NCBI GenBank assembly: GCA_003693905.1
Contig: RFLL01000297.1
Location: 1-15,414, forward strand
Length of the DNA stretch: 15,414 bases
Direction of reading: 5' to 3'
From: Alphaproteobacteria bacterium
GTDB lineage: Bacteria > Pseudomonadota > Alphaproteobacteria > Kiloniellales > J153
Positions 7,175-15,160 of this stretch are shown here, piece by piece. A model generated the notes under the pieces. It saw nothing but the letters and a program-made list of their open reading frames with translations, was not told where the DNA came from and did no database searches. Each line of letters begins with the position of its first letter. The stretch's first letter is position 1. A program made the translations under genes and the position numbers.

Positions 7175-8137
7175 CTACGCTTCGCTCCCGGCAAGAATGC
7201 GCTGATAGAGGGCGGTATCCACATTGCCCCCCGACAGCACCACGCCGACGCGGCGCCCGGCCATGCGCTCCCGTTCCTGTATCAGCGCCGCCAAGGCGGC
7301 GGCACCGGCCCCTTCGGCGACGTTGTGCGTATCGGCGAAATAAGCCCGCATCGCGGCCGCGATCTCGGCATCCGTGACGGTGACGATGCGCTCCGCCCCC
7401 GTGCGGATGATGGCCAAAGCCTGCGCATCGGGGATGCGCACGGCCACGCCGTCGGCCATGGTGTCGGCGCAATCGGTGGCCACGGGCTTGCCGGCGGCGA
7501 ACGACAGGGCATAGGCCGCGGCCCGCTCGGCGACGACGCCGACGATCCGGGTCCGCAGGCCCAGAGCATTGCGCGCGGCGATCATGCCGCAGATGCCGGA
7601 GCCCAAGCCGATCGGCACGTAGACGGTGTCGAGGTCGCTGACGGCGCGCAGCAGCTCCAGGCTGTAGGTGGCGACACCGCGCACCAGAAGCTCGTGAAAC
7701 GACGGCACCATGTGCAGTCCTTCCTTCGCGGCCAGCGCGACGGCATGTTCCTGGGCGGCGTTGAAGTCGTGGCCGTGCTCGATCAGTTCCGCACCCAGCG
7801 CGCGCATGGCCCGGTTTTTCTCCACGCTGTTGCCGTGCGGCACCACGATCACGGCGCGCAGTCCGTAGGCGCGCGCCGCAAAGGCGATGCTTTGACCGTG
7901 ATTGCCCCGGGTTGCGGCGATGACCCCGGCGACACCTCCCCTGCGTGTTGCCAGATCGGCCATGTAGACCAGACCGCCGCGGACCTTGAAGGCGCCGGTC
8001 GGCGTATGGTTTTCGTGCTTGACCCAGACCTCGGCCCCGGTGCGCGTGCACAGCAGAGGCCAGCGATACTGGGGGGTCGGCGCCATGGTGCCATGGACCC
8101 GTTCGGCGGCGGCTTCGATAGCGGCCAGATCGGTCAT
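7175..8137 (-). CDS. PLP-dependent threonine dehydratase-like enzyme (EutB-type)
   Basis: A 320-residue fold-type II PLP enzyme (serine/threonine dehydratase family), expected to deaminate a hydroxy-amino acid to a 2-oxo acid. PLP-lysine K51 lies in TGAFKVRGG; N79 in TRGNHGQS contacts the cofactor; the phosphate loop GLGSG is at 177-181; SGGN near the C-terminus (about 305) completes the site. There is no ACT regulatory domain, so it is a catabolic-type enzyme. Between the Asn loop and the Gly loop it has VPSFHELLVRGVATYSLE instead of the HPFDDP...GQGT segment of ordinary threonine dehydratases. That points to the subgroup that includes hydroxyectoine-utilisation EutB; no ectoine genes are visible here. 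The start at 8137 is supported by AGGAA upstream. It is divergent from liuB across 102 bases. The substrate is uncertain. Confidence 0.9.
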   Translation of the reverse strand: MTDLAAIEAAAERVHGTMAPTPQYRWPLLCTRTGAEVWVKHENHTPTGAFKVRGGLVYMADLATRRGGVAGVIAATRGNHGQSIAFAARAYGLRAVIVVPHGNSVEKNRAMRALGAELIEHGHDFNAAQEHAVALAAKEGLHMVPSFHELLVRGVATYSLELLRAVSDLDTVYVPIGLGSGICGMIAARNALGLRTRIVGVVAERAAAYALSFAAGKPVATDCADTMADGVAVRIPDAQALAIIRTGAERIVTVTDAEIAAAMRAYFADTHNVAEGAGAAALAALIQERERMAGRRVGVVLSGGNVDTALYQRILAGSEA

Positions 8138-8170
8138 GATTGGATTCCTGACATCATGATTCGCGTGGGC

Positions 8171-8199
8171 GTGACAGGGACGCGACCATAGAGCATTAT
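8171..8199 (+). promoter_or_regulatory. Probable sigma70-type promoter of the liu operon
   Basis: GTGACA (8171-8176, five of six -35 bases) and CATTAT (8194-8199, four of six -10 bases) are spaced exactly 17 bases. Transcription would start near 8206 and give a leader of about 34 bases before the liuB ATG. A direct repeat of TCATGATT (8134-8141 and 8154-8161, 20 bases apart) lies just upstream and overlaps the dehydratase start. No strong Shine-Dalgarno was seen before liuB. Confidence 0.45.
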
Positions 8200-8239
8200 C
8201 CGCCGACGTGGAATCGCCCCGATCCCTTGATTCGCGCCC

Positions 8240-9847
8240 ATGACGGTTCTCAAAAGCGCCATCAGCACCCGCTCCGAGGAGTTTCGCCGCAACGCCGAGG
8301 CCCAGCGGGCATTGGTTGCCGATCTGCGGGCCAAGGTCGACCGGATCAAGCTCGGCGGTGGCGCCCGCGCGCGCGAACGCCATCTGGCCCGCGGCAAGTT
8401 GCTGCCGCGCGATCGCATTCGCGCCCTGCTCGATACCGGATCGCCGTTTCTCGAGCTGTCGCAGCTGGCCGCCTACGGCATGTACGACGACGAGGTGCCG
8501 TGCGCCGGGATCATCACCGGCATCGGCCGCGTCGCCGGCCGCGAATGCATGATCGTGGCTAACGATGCCACGGTGAAGGGCGGCACCTACTATCCGATGA
8601 CGGTCAAGAAGCATCTGCGGGCGCAGGAAATTGCGGCGCAGAACCGCCTGCCGTGCCTGTATCTGGTCGATTCCGGCGGTGCCCATCTGCCCAGTCAGGA
8701 CGAAGTGTTCCCCGACCGCGATCATTTCGGACGCATTTTTTTCAACCAGGCCAACATGTCGGCCCGGGGCATTGCGCAGATCGCCCTGGTTCTCGGTTCG
8801 TGCACGGCCGGCGGCGCCTATGTGCCGGCGATGTCGGATGAAAGCGTGATCGTGCGCAATCAGGGCACGATCTTTCTCGGCGGTCCGCCGCTGGTCAAGG
8901 CGGCCACCGGCGAGGTGGTGACGCCCGAGGAGCTCGGCGGTGCCGACGTGCACGGGCGGATCTCCGGCGTCACCGATCACATCGCCGCCAACGACGCCCA
9001 CGCGCTGGCGATCGCCCGGCGTATCGTCGGCAACCTCAACCGGGTCAAGCACCATACGCTCGATCTCGCCGCACCGCGCGATCCGCTCTACGACCCCGAG
9101 GAAATCTACGGCATCGTGCCGGCCGACCTGCGCACCCCCTATGACGTGCGCGAGGTGGTGGCGCGCCTTGTCGACGGCAGCGAGTTCGACGAGTTCAAGG
9201 CGCTTTACGGGACCACGCTGGTGTGCGGGTTTGCCCGCATCCACGGTTATCCCGTGGGCATCCTCGGCAACAACGGCATCCTGTTTTCCGAATCGGCGCT
9301 CAAGGGCGCCCATTTCGTCGAGTTGTGCTGCCAGCGCGGCATCCCGATCGTTTTTTTGCAGAACATCACCGGCTTCATGGTCGGGCGCAAGTACGAGGCC
9401 GGCGGCATCGCCAAGGACGGGGCCAAGCTGGTTACCGCTGTTGCCTGTGCGCGGGTGCCGAAATTCACCGTCATCATCGGCGGCAGCTTTGGCGCCGGCA
9501 ACTATGGCATGTGCGGGCGCGCCTACAGCCCGCGTCTGCTGTGGATGTGGCCGGGGGCGCGCATTTCGGTCATGGGCGGCGAGCAGGCGGCCGAAGTGCT
9601 GAGCACGATCCGCCGCGATGCCCTGGCCAAGGCCGGGCGGGAGTGGCCGGAAGAGGAAGCCCGCGCCTTCAAGACGCCGATTCTGGAACAGTACGAGCGT
9701 CAGGGGCACCCGTACTACGCCTCCGCCCGGTTGTGGGACGACGGCATCATCGACCCGCTCGATACCCGCATGGCGCTGGCGCTGGGCATTTCCGCGGCCC
9801 TCAACGCGCCGATCGAGCCCACGACCTTCGGTGTTTTCAGAATGTGA
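8240..9847 (+). CDS. liuB: Methylcrotonoyl-CoA carboxylase beta (carboxyltransferase) subunit
   Basis: Carboxyltransferase subunit that moves CO2 from biotin to 3-methylcrotonoyl-CoA, giving 3-methylglutaconyl-CoA in leucine catabolism; cytoplasmic alpha6beta6 complex with the liuD product. At 535 residues it has the family's usual length, and it begins in family style ([20 protein letters not shown]). The N-terminal half has [19 protein letters not shown] and the oxyanion loop GSCTAGGAY (186-194). The C-terminal half has the QNITGFMVG region and [11 protein letters not shown] (414-424). These features separate MCC from propionyl- and geranyl-CoA carboxylases with fair certainty; geranyl-CoA carboxylase is the closest alternative, but liuC and HMG-CoA lyase in the same operon favour MCC. 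Two runs of seven T (8736-8742, 9351-9357) are in frame. It is the first gene of the operon. Confidence 0.96.
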   Translation: MTVLKSAISTRSEEFRRNAEAQRALVADLRAKVDRIKLGGGARARERHLARGKLLPRDRIRALLDTGSPFLELSQLAAYGMYDDEVPCAGIITGIGRVAGRECMIVANDATVKGGTYYPMTVKKHLRAQEIAAQNRLPCLYLVDSGGAHLPSQDEVFPDRDHFGRIFFNQANMSARGIAQIALVLGSCTAGGAYVPAMSDESVIVRNQGTIFLGGPPLVKAATGEVVTPEELGGADVHGRISGVTDHIAANDAHALAIARRIVGNLNRVKHHTLDLAAPRDPLYDPEEIYGIVPADLRTPYDVREVVARLVDGSEFDEFKALYGTTLVCGFARIHGYPVGILGNNGILFSESALKGAHFVELCCQRGIPIVFLQNITGFMVGRKYEAGGIAKDGAKLVTAVACARVPKFTVIIGGSFGAGNYGMCGRAYSPRLLWMWPGARISVMGGEQAAEVLSTIRRDALAKAGREWPEEEARAFKTPILEQYERQGHPYYASARLWDDGIIDPLDTRMALALGISAALNAPIEPTTFGVFRM

Positions 9848-9853
9848 GGAACC

Positions 9854-10645
9854 ATGCAGCGGCCTCTGTTCATAGAAGAGATCGGCGACGATCACGTGGC
9901 CCGCATCACGCTGACCCGGCCCGAGGTTCACAACGCCTTCAACGATACGCTCATCGCCGAACTGACGACGGTGCTGCGCGGTCTGGGTGACGACGAGCGG
10001 GTGCGCGCCGTCGTTCTCGCCGCACAGGGACGCAGTTTCTCCGCCGGCGCCGATCTCAACTGGATGCAGCGTATGGCCGGCTATTCAGAAGAAGAAAATC
10101 TGAACGACGCCCGGGCTTTGGCGGAGCTGATGCGAACCCTGAACACGCTGCCCAAGCCGACCATGGCGCTGGTCCAAGGGCCCGCCTATGGCGGCGGCGT
10201 CGGGCTGGTCGCCTGCTGCGATATCGCGGTGGCGGCGCAGACCGCCAACTTCTGCCTGTCCGAGGTGCGCCTCGGTCTGATCCCCTCGGTCATTGCGCCC
10301 TATGTCGTTGCCGCCATCGGGGAGCGCGCGGCGCGGCGCTTCTTCCTGACCGCGGAATCGTTCACCGCCGAGGAAGCGCGCGCCGCCGGCCTCGTGCATC
10401 TGGTCGTGCCCGACGAGGCGTTGGAAGACGCCGGCGCACGCATCGTGCGGGCCTTGCTGCGCGGCGGACCGCAGGCGCAGGTCGCGGCCAAGGACCTGAT
10501 CTTCGCCGTCTGCGGGCGCCACGTCGATGACGCCCTGGTCGAAGATACGGCGCAGCGCATTGCACACCAGCGCGCCTCGCAGGAAGGGCGCGAAGGGGTG
10601 GCGGCATTTCTGGAGAAACGCAAGCCGACGTGGATGAAGGACTGA
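9854..10645 (+). CDS. liuC: Enoyl-CoA hydratase/isomerase family, probable methylglutaconyl-CoA hydratase
   Basis: A 263-residue crotonase-fold enzyme, expected to hydrate 3-methylglutaconyl-CoA to HMG-CoA, the step after MCC. The oxyanion-hole segments are [13 protein letters not shown] (about 57-69) and [16 protein letters not shown]; a catalytic Glu (E137) lies in [19 protein letters not shown]. The SAGADLNWM motif and [14 protein letters not shown] are typical of LiuC proteins encoded beside MCC subunits. It begins six bases after liuB, and its ribosome site GAGGA overlaps the liuB stop, so translation is coupled. From sequence alone it could be a general enoyl-CoA hydratase; the operon position makes the specific call likely. 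The frame is complete, ending TWMKD. Confidence 0.93.
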   Translation: MQRPLFIEEIGDDHVARITLTRPEVHNAFNDTLIAELTTVLRGLGDDERVRAVVLAAQGRSFSAGADLNWMQRMAGYSEEENLNDARALAELMRTLNTLPKPTMALVQGPAYGGGVGLVACCDIAVAAQTANFCLSEVRLGLIPSVIAPYVVAAIGERAARRFFLTAESFTAEEARAAGLVHLVVPDEALEDAGARIVRALLRGGPQAQVAAKDLIFAVCGRHVDDALVEDTAQRIAHQRASQEGREGVAAFLEKRKPTWMKD

Positions 10646-11487
10646 GCCCGCCCGTGCGCGCGCCGGGCTCCGGTTGCGCACCTGCGTCCAATCCCGGTTG
10701 CCAATCCGGACCCGGCCCGAAAGCCGGTGCCTGGCTGGTGCGCTGTATCTGCCGCAGCCCGTGGTGGCTGCGGTTGTGGCGCATGTTTCTCGGCGCTTCG
10801 CGCGATCTGGTTCCGATCGTCCTGGTCGTCGCTTTTTTCCAGATCGTCGTTCTGCAGCAGCCGTTTCCCGATCTTGAGCGGGTTCTGATCGGGCTCGTGT
10901 TCGTCGTTGTCGGGCTCAGCCTGTTCGTGCACGGCCTGGAACAGGGCCTGTTTCCGCTGGGCGAGAGCATGGCCCATAGCTTTGCCCGCAAAGGCAGTCT
11001 GAGCGCCCTGCTCGTCTTCGCCTTCTGTCTCGGCTTCGGGACTACGGTGGCCGAACCGGCGTTGATCGCGATCGCCGCCGAAGCGGCCGATGTCGCCGGT
11101 GCCGCCGGGGCCATCCCCGATACCGACGCCGCGCGCGCGACCTATGCCTTGCAATTGCGCCTGACGGTGGCGGTCTCCGTCGGGGCGGCGCTGGTGCTGG
11201 GGGTCTTTCGCATTCTCAAGGGCTGGCCGATCCACCATCTGATCATTGCCGGCTATGTCATCGTGGTCGCAATGACCGCCTTTGCGCCGGAAGAGATCAT
11301 CGGCATCGCCTACGATTCCGGCGGCGTCACCACGTCGACCATCACCGTGCCGCTGGTCACCGCCCTGGGTGTCGGCCTGGCCAGCGTGATCCGCGGCCGC
11401 AATCCGTTGCTCGACGGTTTCGGCCTGATCGCCTTTGCCAGTCTGATGCCGATGATCTTCGTACTGGCCTTCGGCATGATCGTGTAG
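10630..11487 (+). CDS. DUF1538 membrane protein, first of a tandem pair
   Basis: Integral membrane protein of the DUF1538 family, function unknown. About seven hydrophobic segments are visible, beginning at [16 protein letters not shown]. Family signatures shared with its neighbour are [23 protein letters not shown] (T138-E142), [14 protein letters not shown] (Y228 on) and [13 protein letters not shown]. The start is uncertain. The outermost GTG at 10630 overlaps the liuC stop by 16 bases and has GGAGA far upstream, but the first 36 or so residues are Pro/Gly-rich and unlike the family. A GTG at 10738 or an ATG at 10783 may be the true start. The second copy follows after 19 bases, then P-II-like and CBS genes. 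Polar motifs within hydrophobic stretches suggest a transporter or channel, which is inference. Confidence 0.85.
   Translation: MDEGLSPPVRAPGSGCAPASNPGCQSGPGPKAGAWLVRCICRSPWWLRLWRMFLGASRDLVPIVLVVAFFQIVVLQQPFPDLERVLIGLVFVVVGLSLFVHGLEQGLFPLGESMAHSFARKGSLSALLVFAFCLGFGTTVAEPALIAIAAEAADVAGAAGAIPDTDAARATYALQLRLTVAVSVGAALVLGVFRILKGWPIHHLIIAGYVIVVAMTAFAPEEIIGIAYDSGGVTTSTITVPLVTALGVGLASVIRGRNPLLDGFGLIAFASLMPMIFVLAFGMIV
10654..10681 (+). promoter_or_regulatory. Possible hairpin between liuC and the DUF1538 block
   Basis: GTGCGC (10654-10659) can pair with GCGCAC (10676-10681), and inside the loop CCG pairs with CGG. No T run follows, so this is not a standard intrinsic terminator. It could be an RNA stabiliser or attenuating structure between liuC and the downstream genes if the DUF1538 protein really starts at 10738 or 10783. 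GC-rich DNA gives such pairs by chance fairly often. Confidence 0.25.
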
Positions 11488-11506
11488 CCGGGAGATCCCC
11501 CGTTCG

Positions 11507-12286
11507 ATGGACCTGCTTGCGCAAAGTCTGGGGACGATCTGGGCCACGGTGCGCGATGTGGCGCCGATCGCGGTCATTCTGATCGGGTTTCAGGTCTTCG
11601 TGCTGCGCCGGCGGCCCCCCAATCTGCGTCGTCTCGTGGCCGGTTTCGGCTATGTTCTGATCGGGCTCAGCCTGTTTCTGATCGGCCTTGAGCAGGCGCT
11701 GTTTCCCCTCGGCGAAACCATGGCCCGGCAGTTGACGGCGGACGTCGCCCCTGGTGGCGGGACGCCGGACTGGCGCGATTACGGCTGGGTCTATGCGTTC
11801 GCCGCGGCAATCGGCTTTGCCACCACGGTGGCCGAGCCGGCGCTGATCGCCGTATCACTCAAGGCGGAGGAGGTCTCCGGCGGGACCATCAGCCCCTGGG
11901 GCCTGCGCATCGCGGTGGCCGTAGGGGTGGCGGTGGGGGTTGCGCTCGGCGCCTTTCGCATTGTCACCGGCACGCCGTTGCCGCTCTATATCATGGTCGG
12001 CTACGTGATTGTAATCGTGCAGACCCTGCGCACGATCCGCACCATCATACCCTTGGCCTATGATTCCGGCGGGGTGACGACCTCGACCGTAACCGTGCCG
12101 ATTGTCACCGCGCTGGGCCTTGGTCTGGCGTCCAGCATCCCCGGACGCAGCCCGCTGGTCGACGGCTTCGGGTTGATTGCCTTTGCCAGCCTGTTTCCAA
12201 TCATGTCGGTGATGGGCTATGCAATGCTGAGCGAATGGCTGCGCCGGCGGCGGGTCGCCGGGAGCGGCGATGACGCAGAACGATGA
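11507..12286 (+). CDS. DUF1538 membrane protein, second of a tandem pair
   Basis: A 259-residue DUF1538 membrane protein, paralogous to the gene just upstream. The same signatures appear in the same order: [23 protein letters not shown] (T106-E110), [25 protein letters not shown] (Y185 on; the DSGGVTTST core is identical in both) and [13 protein letters not shown]. About seven hydrophobic segments are seen; a more polar loop around 75-90 (DVAPGGGTPDWRD) and a basic C-terminal tail (EWLRRRRV) are specific to this copy. The ATG lies 19 bases after the first copy's stop; GGGAGA is the nearest purine-rich site, somewhat far away. The two copies probably arose by duplication and may form a heteromeric membrane complex. 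The substrate is unknown. Confidence 0.9.
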   Translation: MDLLAQSLGTIWATVRDVAPIAVILIGFQVFVLRRRPPNLRRLVAGFGYVLIGLSLFLIGLEQALFPLGETMARQLTADVAPGGGTPDWRDYGWVYAFAAAIGFATTVAEPALIAVSLKAEEVSGGTISPWGLRIAVAVGVAVGVALGAFRIVTGTPLPLYIMVGYVIVIVQTLRTIRTIIPLAYDSGGVTTSTVTVPIVTALGLGLASSIPGRSPLVDGFGLIAFASLFPIMSVMGYAMLSEWLRRRRVAGSGDDAER

Positions 12287-12308
12287 TCCGGGGTGGTGAG
12301 GAGGTGCC

Positions 12309-12659
12309 ATGCATTTCAAGCTGATCATGGCCATAGTCGAAGACACCCGCACCGACGCGGTGGTGCGTGCCGCGCGCGAAGGCGGGGCCACCGGGTGCAC
12401 GGTCATCACCTGCGTGCGCGGCGAGGGCCTGAGACCGGGGAAGACGTTTCTCGGCCTCGACCTGACCAGCGCCCGCGATGTTCTGCTGTTCGTGGTGGCG
12501 GCCCCGCTGGCACGTGAAATTCTGGAAACGATCGCCAAGGCGGGACACTTCGACGAGGAACCGGGCTCCGGCATCGCGTTGCAGATCGAAATCGAAGATG
12601 CGGTCGGTCTGAAATCGCAACTGCCGGCAATACAGCACGAAATCGAGGAAGACGTATGA
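12309..12659 (+). CDS. Divergent P-II-like signalling protein
   Basis: A 116-residue protein of the P-II/GlnB-like fold. It starts with the beta strand MHFKLIMAIVED and a helix, then GATGCTVITCVRGEG, where canonical P-II has G-TVTEVKGFG. The C-terminal GSGIALQIEIEDAVGL (86-101) matches the canonical GDGKIF-x-VEEAV region. The T-loop is short (LRPGKTFLGLDL, about 41-52) and lacks the uridylylated Tyr of GlnB/GlnK, so classical nitrogen control is unlikely. P-II proteins bind ATP/ADP and 2-oxoglutarate and often gate membrane transporters, as GlnK does AmtB; by analogy this one may regulate the DUF1538 pair. GAGGAGG precedes the ATG. It overlaps the CBS gene by four bases (ATGA), so the two are translationally coupled. 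Ligand and partner are inferred. Confidence 0.85.
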   Translation: MHFKLIMAIVEDTRTDAVVRAAREGGATGCTVITCVRGEGLRPGKTFLGLDLTSARDVLLFVVAAPLAREILETIAKAGHFDEEPGSGIALQIEIEDAVGLKSQLPAIQHEIEEDV

Positions 12660-13057
12660 CCACCACCGATTATGCCAAGGTCCGCGATGCGATGACCCCT
12701 TCGGTGCGCACCATCGGTGCCATGGCCACGGTGCGCGAGGCGATCGCGGAAATGCGCGAGGCCGGCGTCAGCTCCCTGGTCGTCGAGCGGCGCGACGAAG
12801 CCGACGAGGCCGGGCTGCTGACGGTCTCCGACATCGCGCGCGAGGTGATCGCCAGGAATTGCTCGGTCGATCGCGTCAACGTCTACGAGATCATGTCCAA
12901 GCCGGTGCTGACCCTGCCGGCGGACATGAACATCAAATACGCCGTGCGTCTGCTGGTGCGTTTTTCCCTGTCGCGCGCCCTGGTGGTCGACGAACATCGC
13001 CAGCCGGTGGGAATCGTGACCCTGCGGGATCTGGTGTTGCGTCACGGTGCCGATTGA
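12656..13057 (+). CDS. Tandem CBS-domain protein
   Basis: A 133-residue protein made almost wholly of two CBS domains (about 8-66 and 77-131), each with a family signature: VRDAMTPSVRTIGAMATVREAI...GLLTVSDIAREVI and VYEIMSKPVLTLPADMNIKYAV...PVGIVTLRDLVLR. CBS pairs (Bateman modules) bind AMP, ATP or other adenosyl ligands and act as energy sensors, often on transporters, channels or enzymes. There is no catalytic or membrane domain, so it must act on another protein; the neighbouring DUF1538/P-II genes are the natural candidates. It starts inside the P-II stop codon (ATGA overlap). A 57-base gap without an evident terminator separates it from liuD. The specific ligand is unknown. Confidence 0.93.
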   Translation: MTTTDYAKVRDAMTPSVRTIGAMATVREAIAEMREAGVSSLVVERRDEADEAGLLTVSDIAREVIARNCSVDRVNVYEIMSKPVLTLPADMNIKYAVRLLVRFSLSRALVVDEHRQPVGIVTLRDLVLRHGAD

Positions 13058-13114
13058 GCCGGGGCAAGCGGAAAAGAACGAGGCCGACGCGGGGGGGTGG
13101 AACGGGACCGGGAC

Positions 13115-15133
13115 ATGTTCGACAAGATTCTGATTGCCAACCGGGGCGAAATCGCCTGTCGCATCGCCCGCACCGCCCGACGCATGGGGCTGCGCACGGT
13201 TGCGGTGTATTCAACGGCGGATGTCCGCGCCGCCCATGTCGCCGCCGCCGACGAGGCCTATCCGATCGGTCCTGCCGAGCCGACGCAAAGTTATCTGAAC
13301 ATTGACGCGATGATCGCCGCCGCCCGCAAGGCCGGGGCGCAGGCGGTTCATCCCGGGTACGGTTTCTTGGCGGAAAACGCCGATTTCGCGGCGGCCTGTG
13401 CGGCCGCCGACCTGGTCTTCATCGGGCCGCCGGTCGAAGCGATCCGGGCCATGGGCTCGAAAAGCGCAGCCAAGGCGCTGATGGAAAAGGCCGGCGTGCC
13501 GCTGGTGCCCGGCTATCACGGTGCCGACCAGTCGCCGGCGCGTCTGGCCGCGGCGGCCGACGAAATCGGCTTTCCGGTCCTGATCAAGCCGTCGGCCGGC
13601 GGCGGCGGCAAGGGCATGCGGATCGTGCATCGGCGCGAAGACTTCGCCGCGGCCCTGGATTCGGCCAAGCGCGAGGCGCAGGCCGCCTTTGGCGACGACC
13701 GCGTTCTGATCGAAGCTTACCTGACCCATCCCCGCCACGTCGAAGTGCAGATCTTCGCCGATACCCACGGCCACGTGATCCACCTGTTCGAGCGCGACTG
13801 TTCGGTTCAGCGCCGCTATCAGAAGGTGATGGAAGAAGCTCCGGCCCCGGGCCTGACGGCGCAGCACCGCACCGCCATGGGCGATGCCGCGGTGGCCGCG
13901 GCGCGAGCCGTCGACTACGTCGGCGCCGGCACGGTCGAATTCATCGTGACCGGCGAGCGGTTCTATTTCATGGAAATGAACACCCGCCTTCAGGTCGAGC
14001 ACCCGGTGAGCGAGATGATCACGGGGCAGGATCTGGTCGAGTGGCAGATCCGCGTCGCGGCCGGGGAGCCGTTGCCGTGCGGGCAGGACGATCTGACGAT
14101 CACCGGTCATGCCATCGAGGCGCGGTTGTATGCCGAGGATCCGGCGCGGGACTTTCTTCCCGCAACGGGGCGTCTCAGCCATCTGCATCTGCCGGCCGAA
14201 GACGCCCACGTGCGCGTCGACAGCGGCGTGCGTGCCGGCGACGAGATCACCGTCTACTATGATCCCATGCTGGCCAAGGTGATCGTATGGGATCGCGACC
14301 GCACCAGTGCGCTGGTGCGCCTGCGCCGGGTGCTGGCCGAAACCCGGATCGCCGGGGTGGCGACCAATCTTTCATTTCTGGCCGCGGTGGCGGCGCACCC
14401 GGCCTTTGCCGCAGGGGCCGTCGATACCGGGTTCATCGAGCGCCACAAGGCCGAGCTGATCCCCGTGCCGGGGCCGGTTTCGGACGAAGTGCTCGCTGTG
14501 GCCAGCCTGGCCGAGCTGCTCCTGCGACGGGCCGAGGCCAAAGCGCAGGCGCGCCGATCCAGCGAACCGTTCTCGCCGTGGTTCGATTCTTCGGGCTGGC
14601 GCCTCAACGTCGATACCCACAGCATTCTGTCGCTGCGCGACAACGGGCGCGAGATCGATATCACCGTCTACTATCTGAGCAACGGTTACCGGCTGGTGCT
14701 GCCCGGTGGCGAGGTCGAGGCGCGCGGCGAGCTGTGCGAAGACGGTTCGCTGCTGGTCGATCTCGACGGGCGCCGCTTCACCGCCGCGGTGGTGCGCGAA
14801 CGCGGCGCCATGACCGTGATGCTGCACGGTGGCGCGCATCGCCTGGAGATCGTCGATCCCCTCGAATCGGCGCACGGAGACGACGTCGGCGCCGACCGGG
14901 TCGCCGCGCCGATGCCCGGCAAGGTGGTCAAGCTGCATGTCGAAAGCGGGCAGACGGTCTCGCGCGGCGCGCCGCTGATCGTGCTCGAAGCCATGAAAAT
15001 GGAACATACGCTGGTGGCCCCGGCCGACGGGACGGTGGGCGAGATCTATTACCGGCCCGGGGATCTGGTCGAGGAGGGAGCTGAATTGCTGTCGTTCGAT
15101 CCGACTTCCGGATCGCCGTCGGCGGCGGCGTAA
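13115..15133 (+). CDS. liuD: Methylcrotonoyl-CoA carboxylase alpha (biotin-carrying) subunit
   Basis: Biotin-dependent acyl-CoA carboxylase alpha subunit, 672 residues: it uses ATP and bicarbonate to carboxylate its own biotin and hands CO2 to the LiuB carboxyltransferase. Biotin carboxylase starts with FDKILIANRGEIACRIARTA; the ATP-grasp Gly loop GGGGKGM is at 162-168; ERDCSVQRRYQKVMEEAPAP and EMNTRLQVEHPV (287-298) follow; the carboxylase C-domain has IEARLYAEDPARDFLPATG. The C-terminal biotinyl domain carries EAMKMEH with K628 as biotin attachment site. The length fits MCC alpha. The frame is open to a GTG at 13097; the ATG at 13115 gives the usual MFDKILIAN start. It is separated from liuB-liuC by the DUF1538/P-II/CBS block. 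A propionyl- or geranyl-CoA carboxylase alpha subunit is the main alternative. Confidence 0.95.
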   Translation: MFDKILIANRGEIACRIARTARRMGLRTVAVYSTADVRAAHVAAADEAYPIGPAEPTQSYLNIDAMIAAARKAGAQAVHPGYGFLAENADFAAACAAADLVFIGPPVEAIRAMGSKSAAKALMEKAGVPLVPGYHGADQSPARLAAAADEIGFPVLIKPSAGGGGKGMRIVHRREDFAAALDSAKREAQAAFGDDRVLIEAYLTHPRHVEVQIFADTHGHVIHLFERDCSVQRRYQKVMEEAPAPGLTAQHRTAMGDAAVAAARAVDYVGAGTVEFIVTGERFYFMEMNTRLQVEHPVSEMITGQDLVEWQIRVAAGEPLPCGQDDLTITGHAIEARLYAEDPARDFLPATGRLSHLHLPAEDAHVRVDSGVRAGDEITVYYDPMLAKVIVWDRDRTSALVRLRRVLAETRIAGVATNLSFLAAVAAHPAFAAGAVDTGFIERHKAELIPVPGPVSDEVLAVASLAELLLRRAEAKAQARRSSEPFSPWFDSSGWRLNVDTHSILSLRDNGREIDITVYYLSNGYRLVLPGGEVEARGELCEDGSLLVDLDGRRFTAAVVRERGAMTVMLHGGAHRLEIVDPLESAHGDDVGADRVAAPMPGKVVKLHVESGQTVSRGAPLIVLEAMKMEHTLVAPADGTVGEIYYRPGDLVEEGAELLSFDPTSGSPSAAA

Positions 15134-15160
15134 GGCTGTTGCGACGGGGAGGGCGTTGTC

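Noticed and set aside
7160..7178. GTAGG...CCTAC around GCGGCCGC as a bidirectional terminator between convergent genes
   Set aside because: Arms are only five bases and there is no T run on either side.
8736..9357. Two runs of seven T within liuB (8736-8742 and 9351-9357) as frameshift or slippage sites
   Set aside because: The protein continues in the same frame with conserved sequence on both sides and has family length, so no frameshift is needed.
8138..9931. Very long minus-strand open frame extending the dehydratase frame across liuB
   Set aside because: It is antisense to an unmistakable carboxyltransferase; the added protein is His/Gly/Arg-rich shadow sequence without a family, and the dehydratase has a good ribosome site at its own ATG (8137).
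10630..13057. DUF1538 block as a recent mobile-element insertion
   Set aside because: No transposase, integrase, terminal repeat or obvious change of base composition was seen at its edges; the junctions are tight, so it looks settled in the operon.
13097..13115. GTG at 13097 as the liuD start, after the run of seven G
   Set aside because: It would add six residues before the conserved MFDKILIANRGE start; the ATG at 13115 matches family starts.
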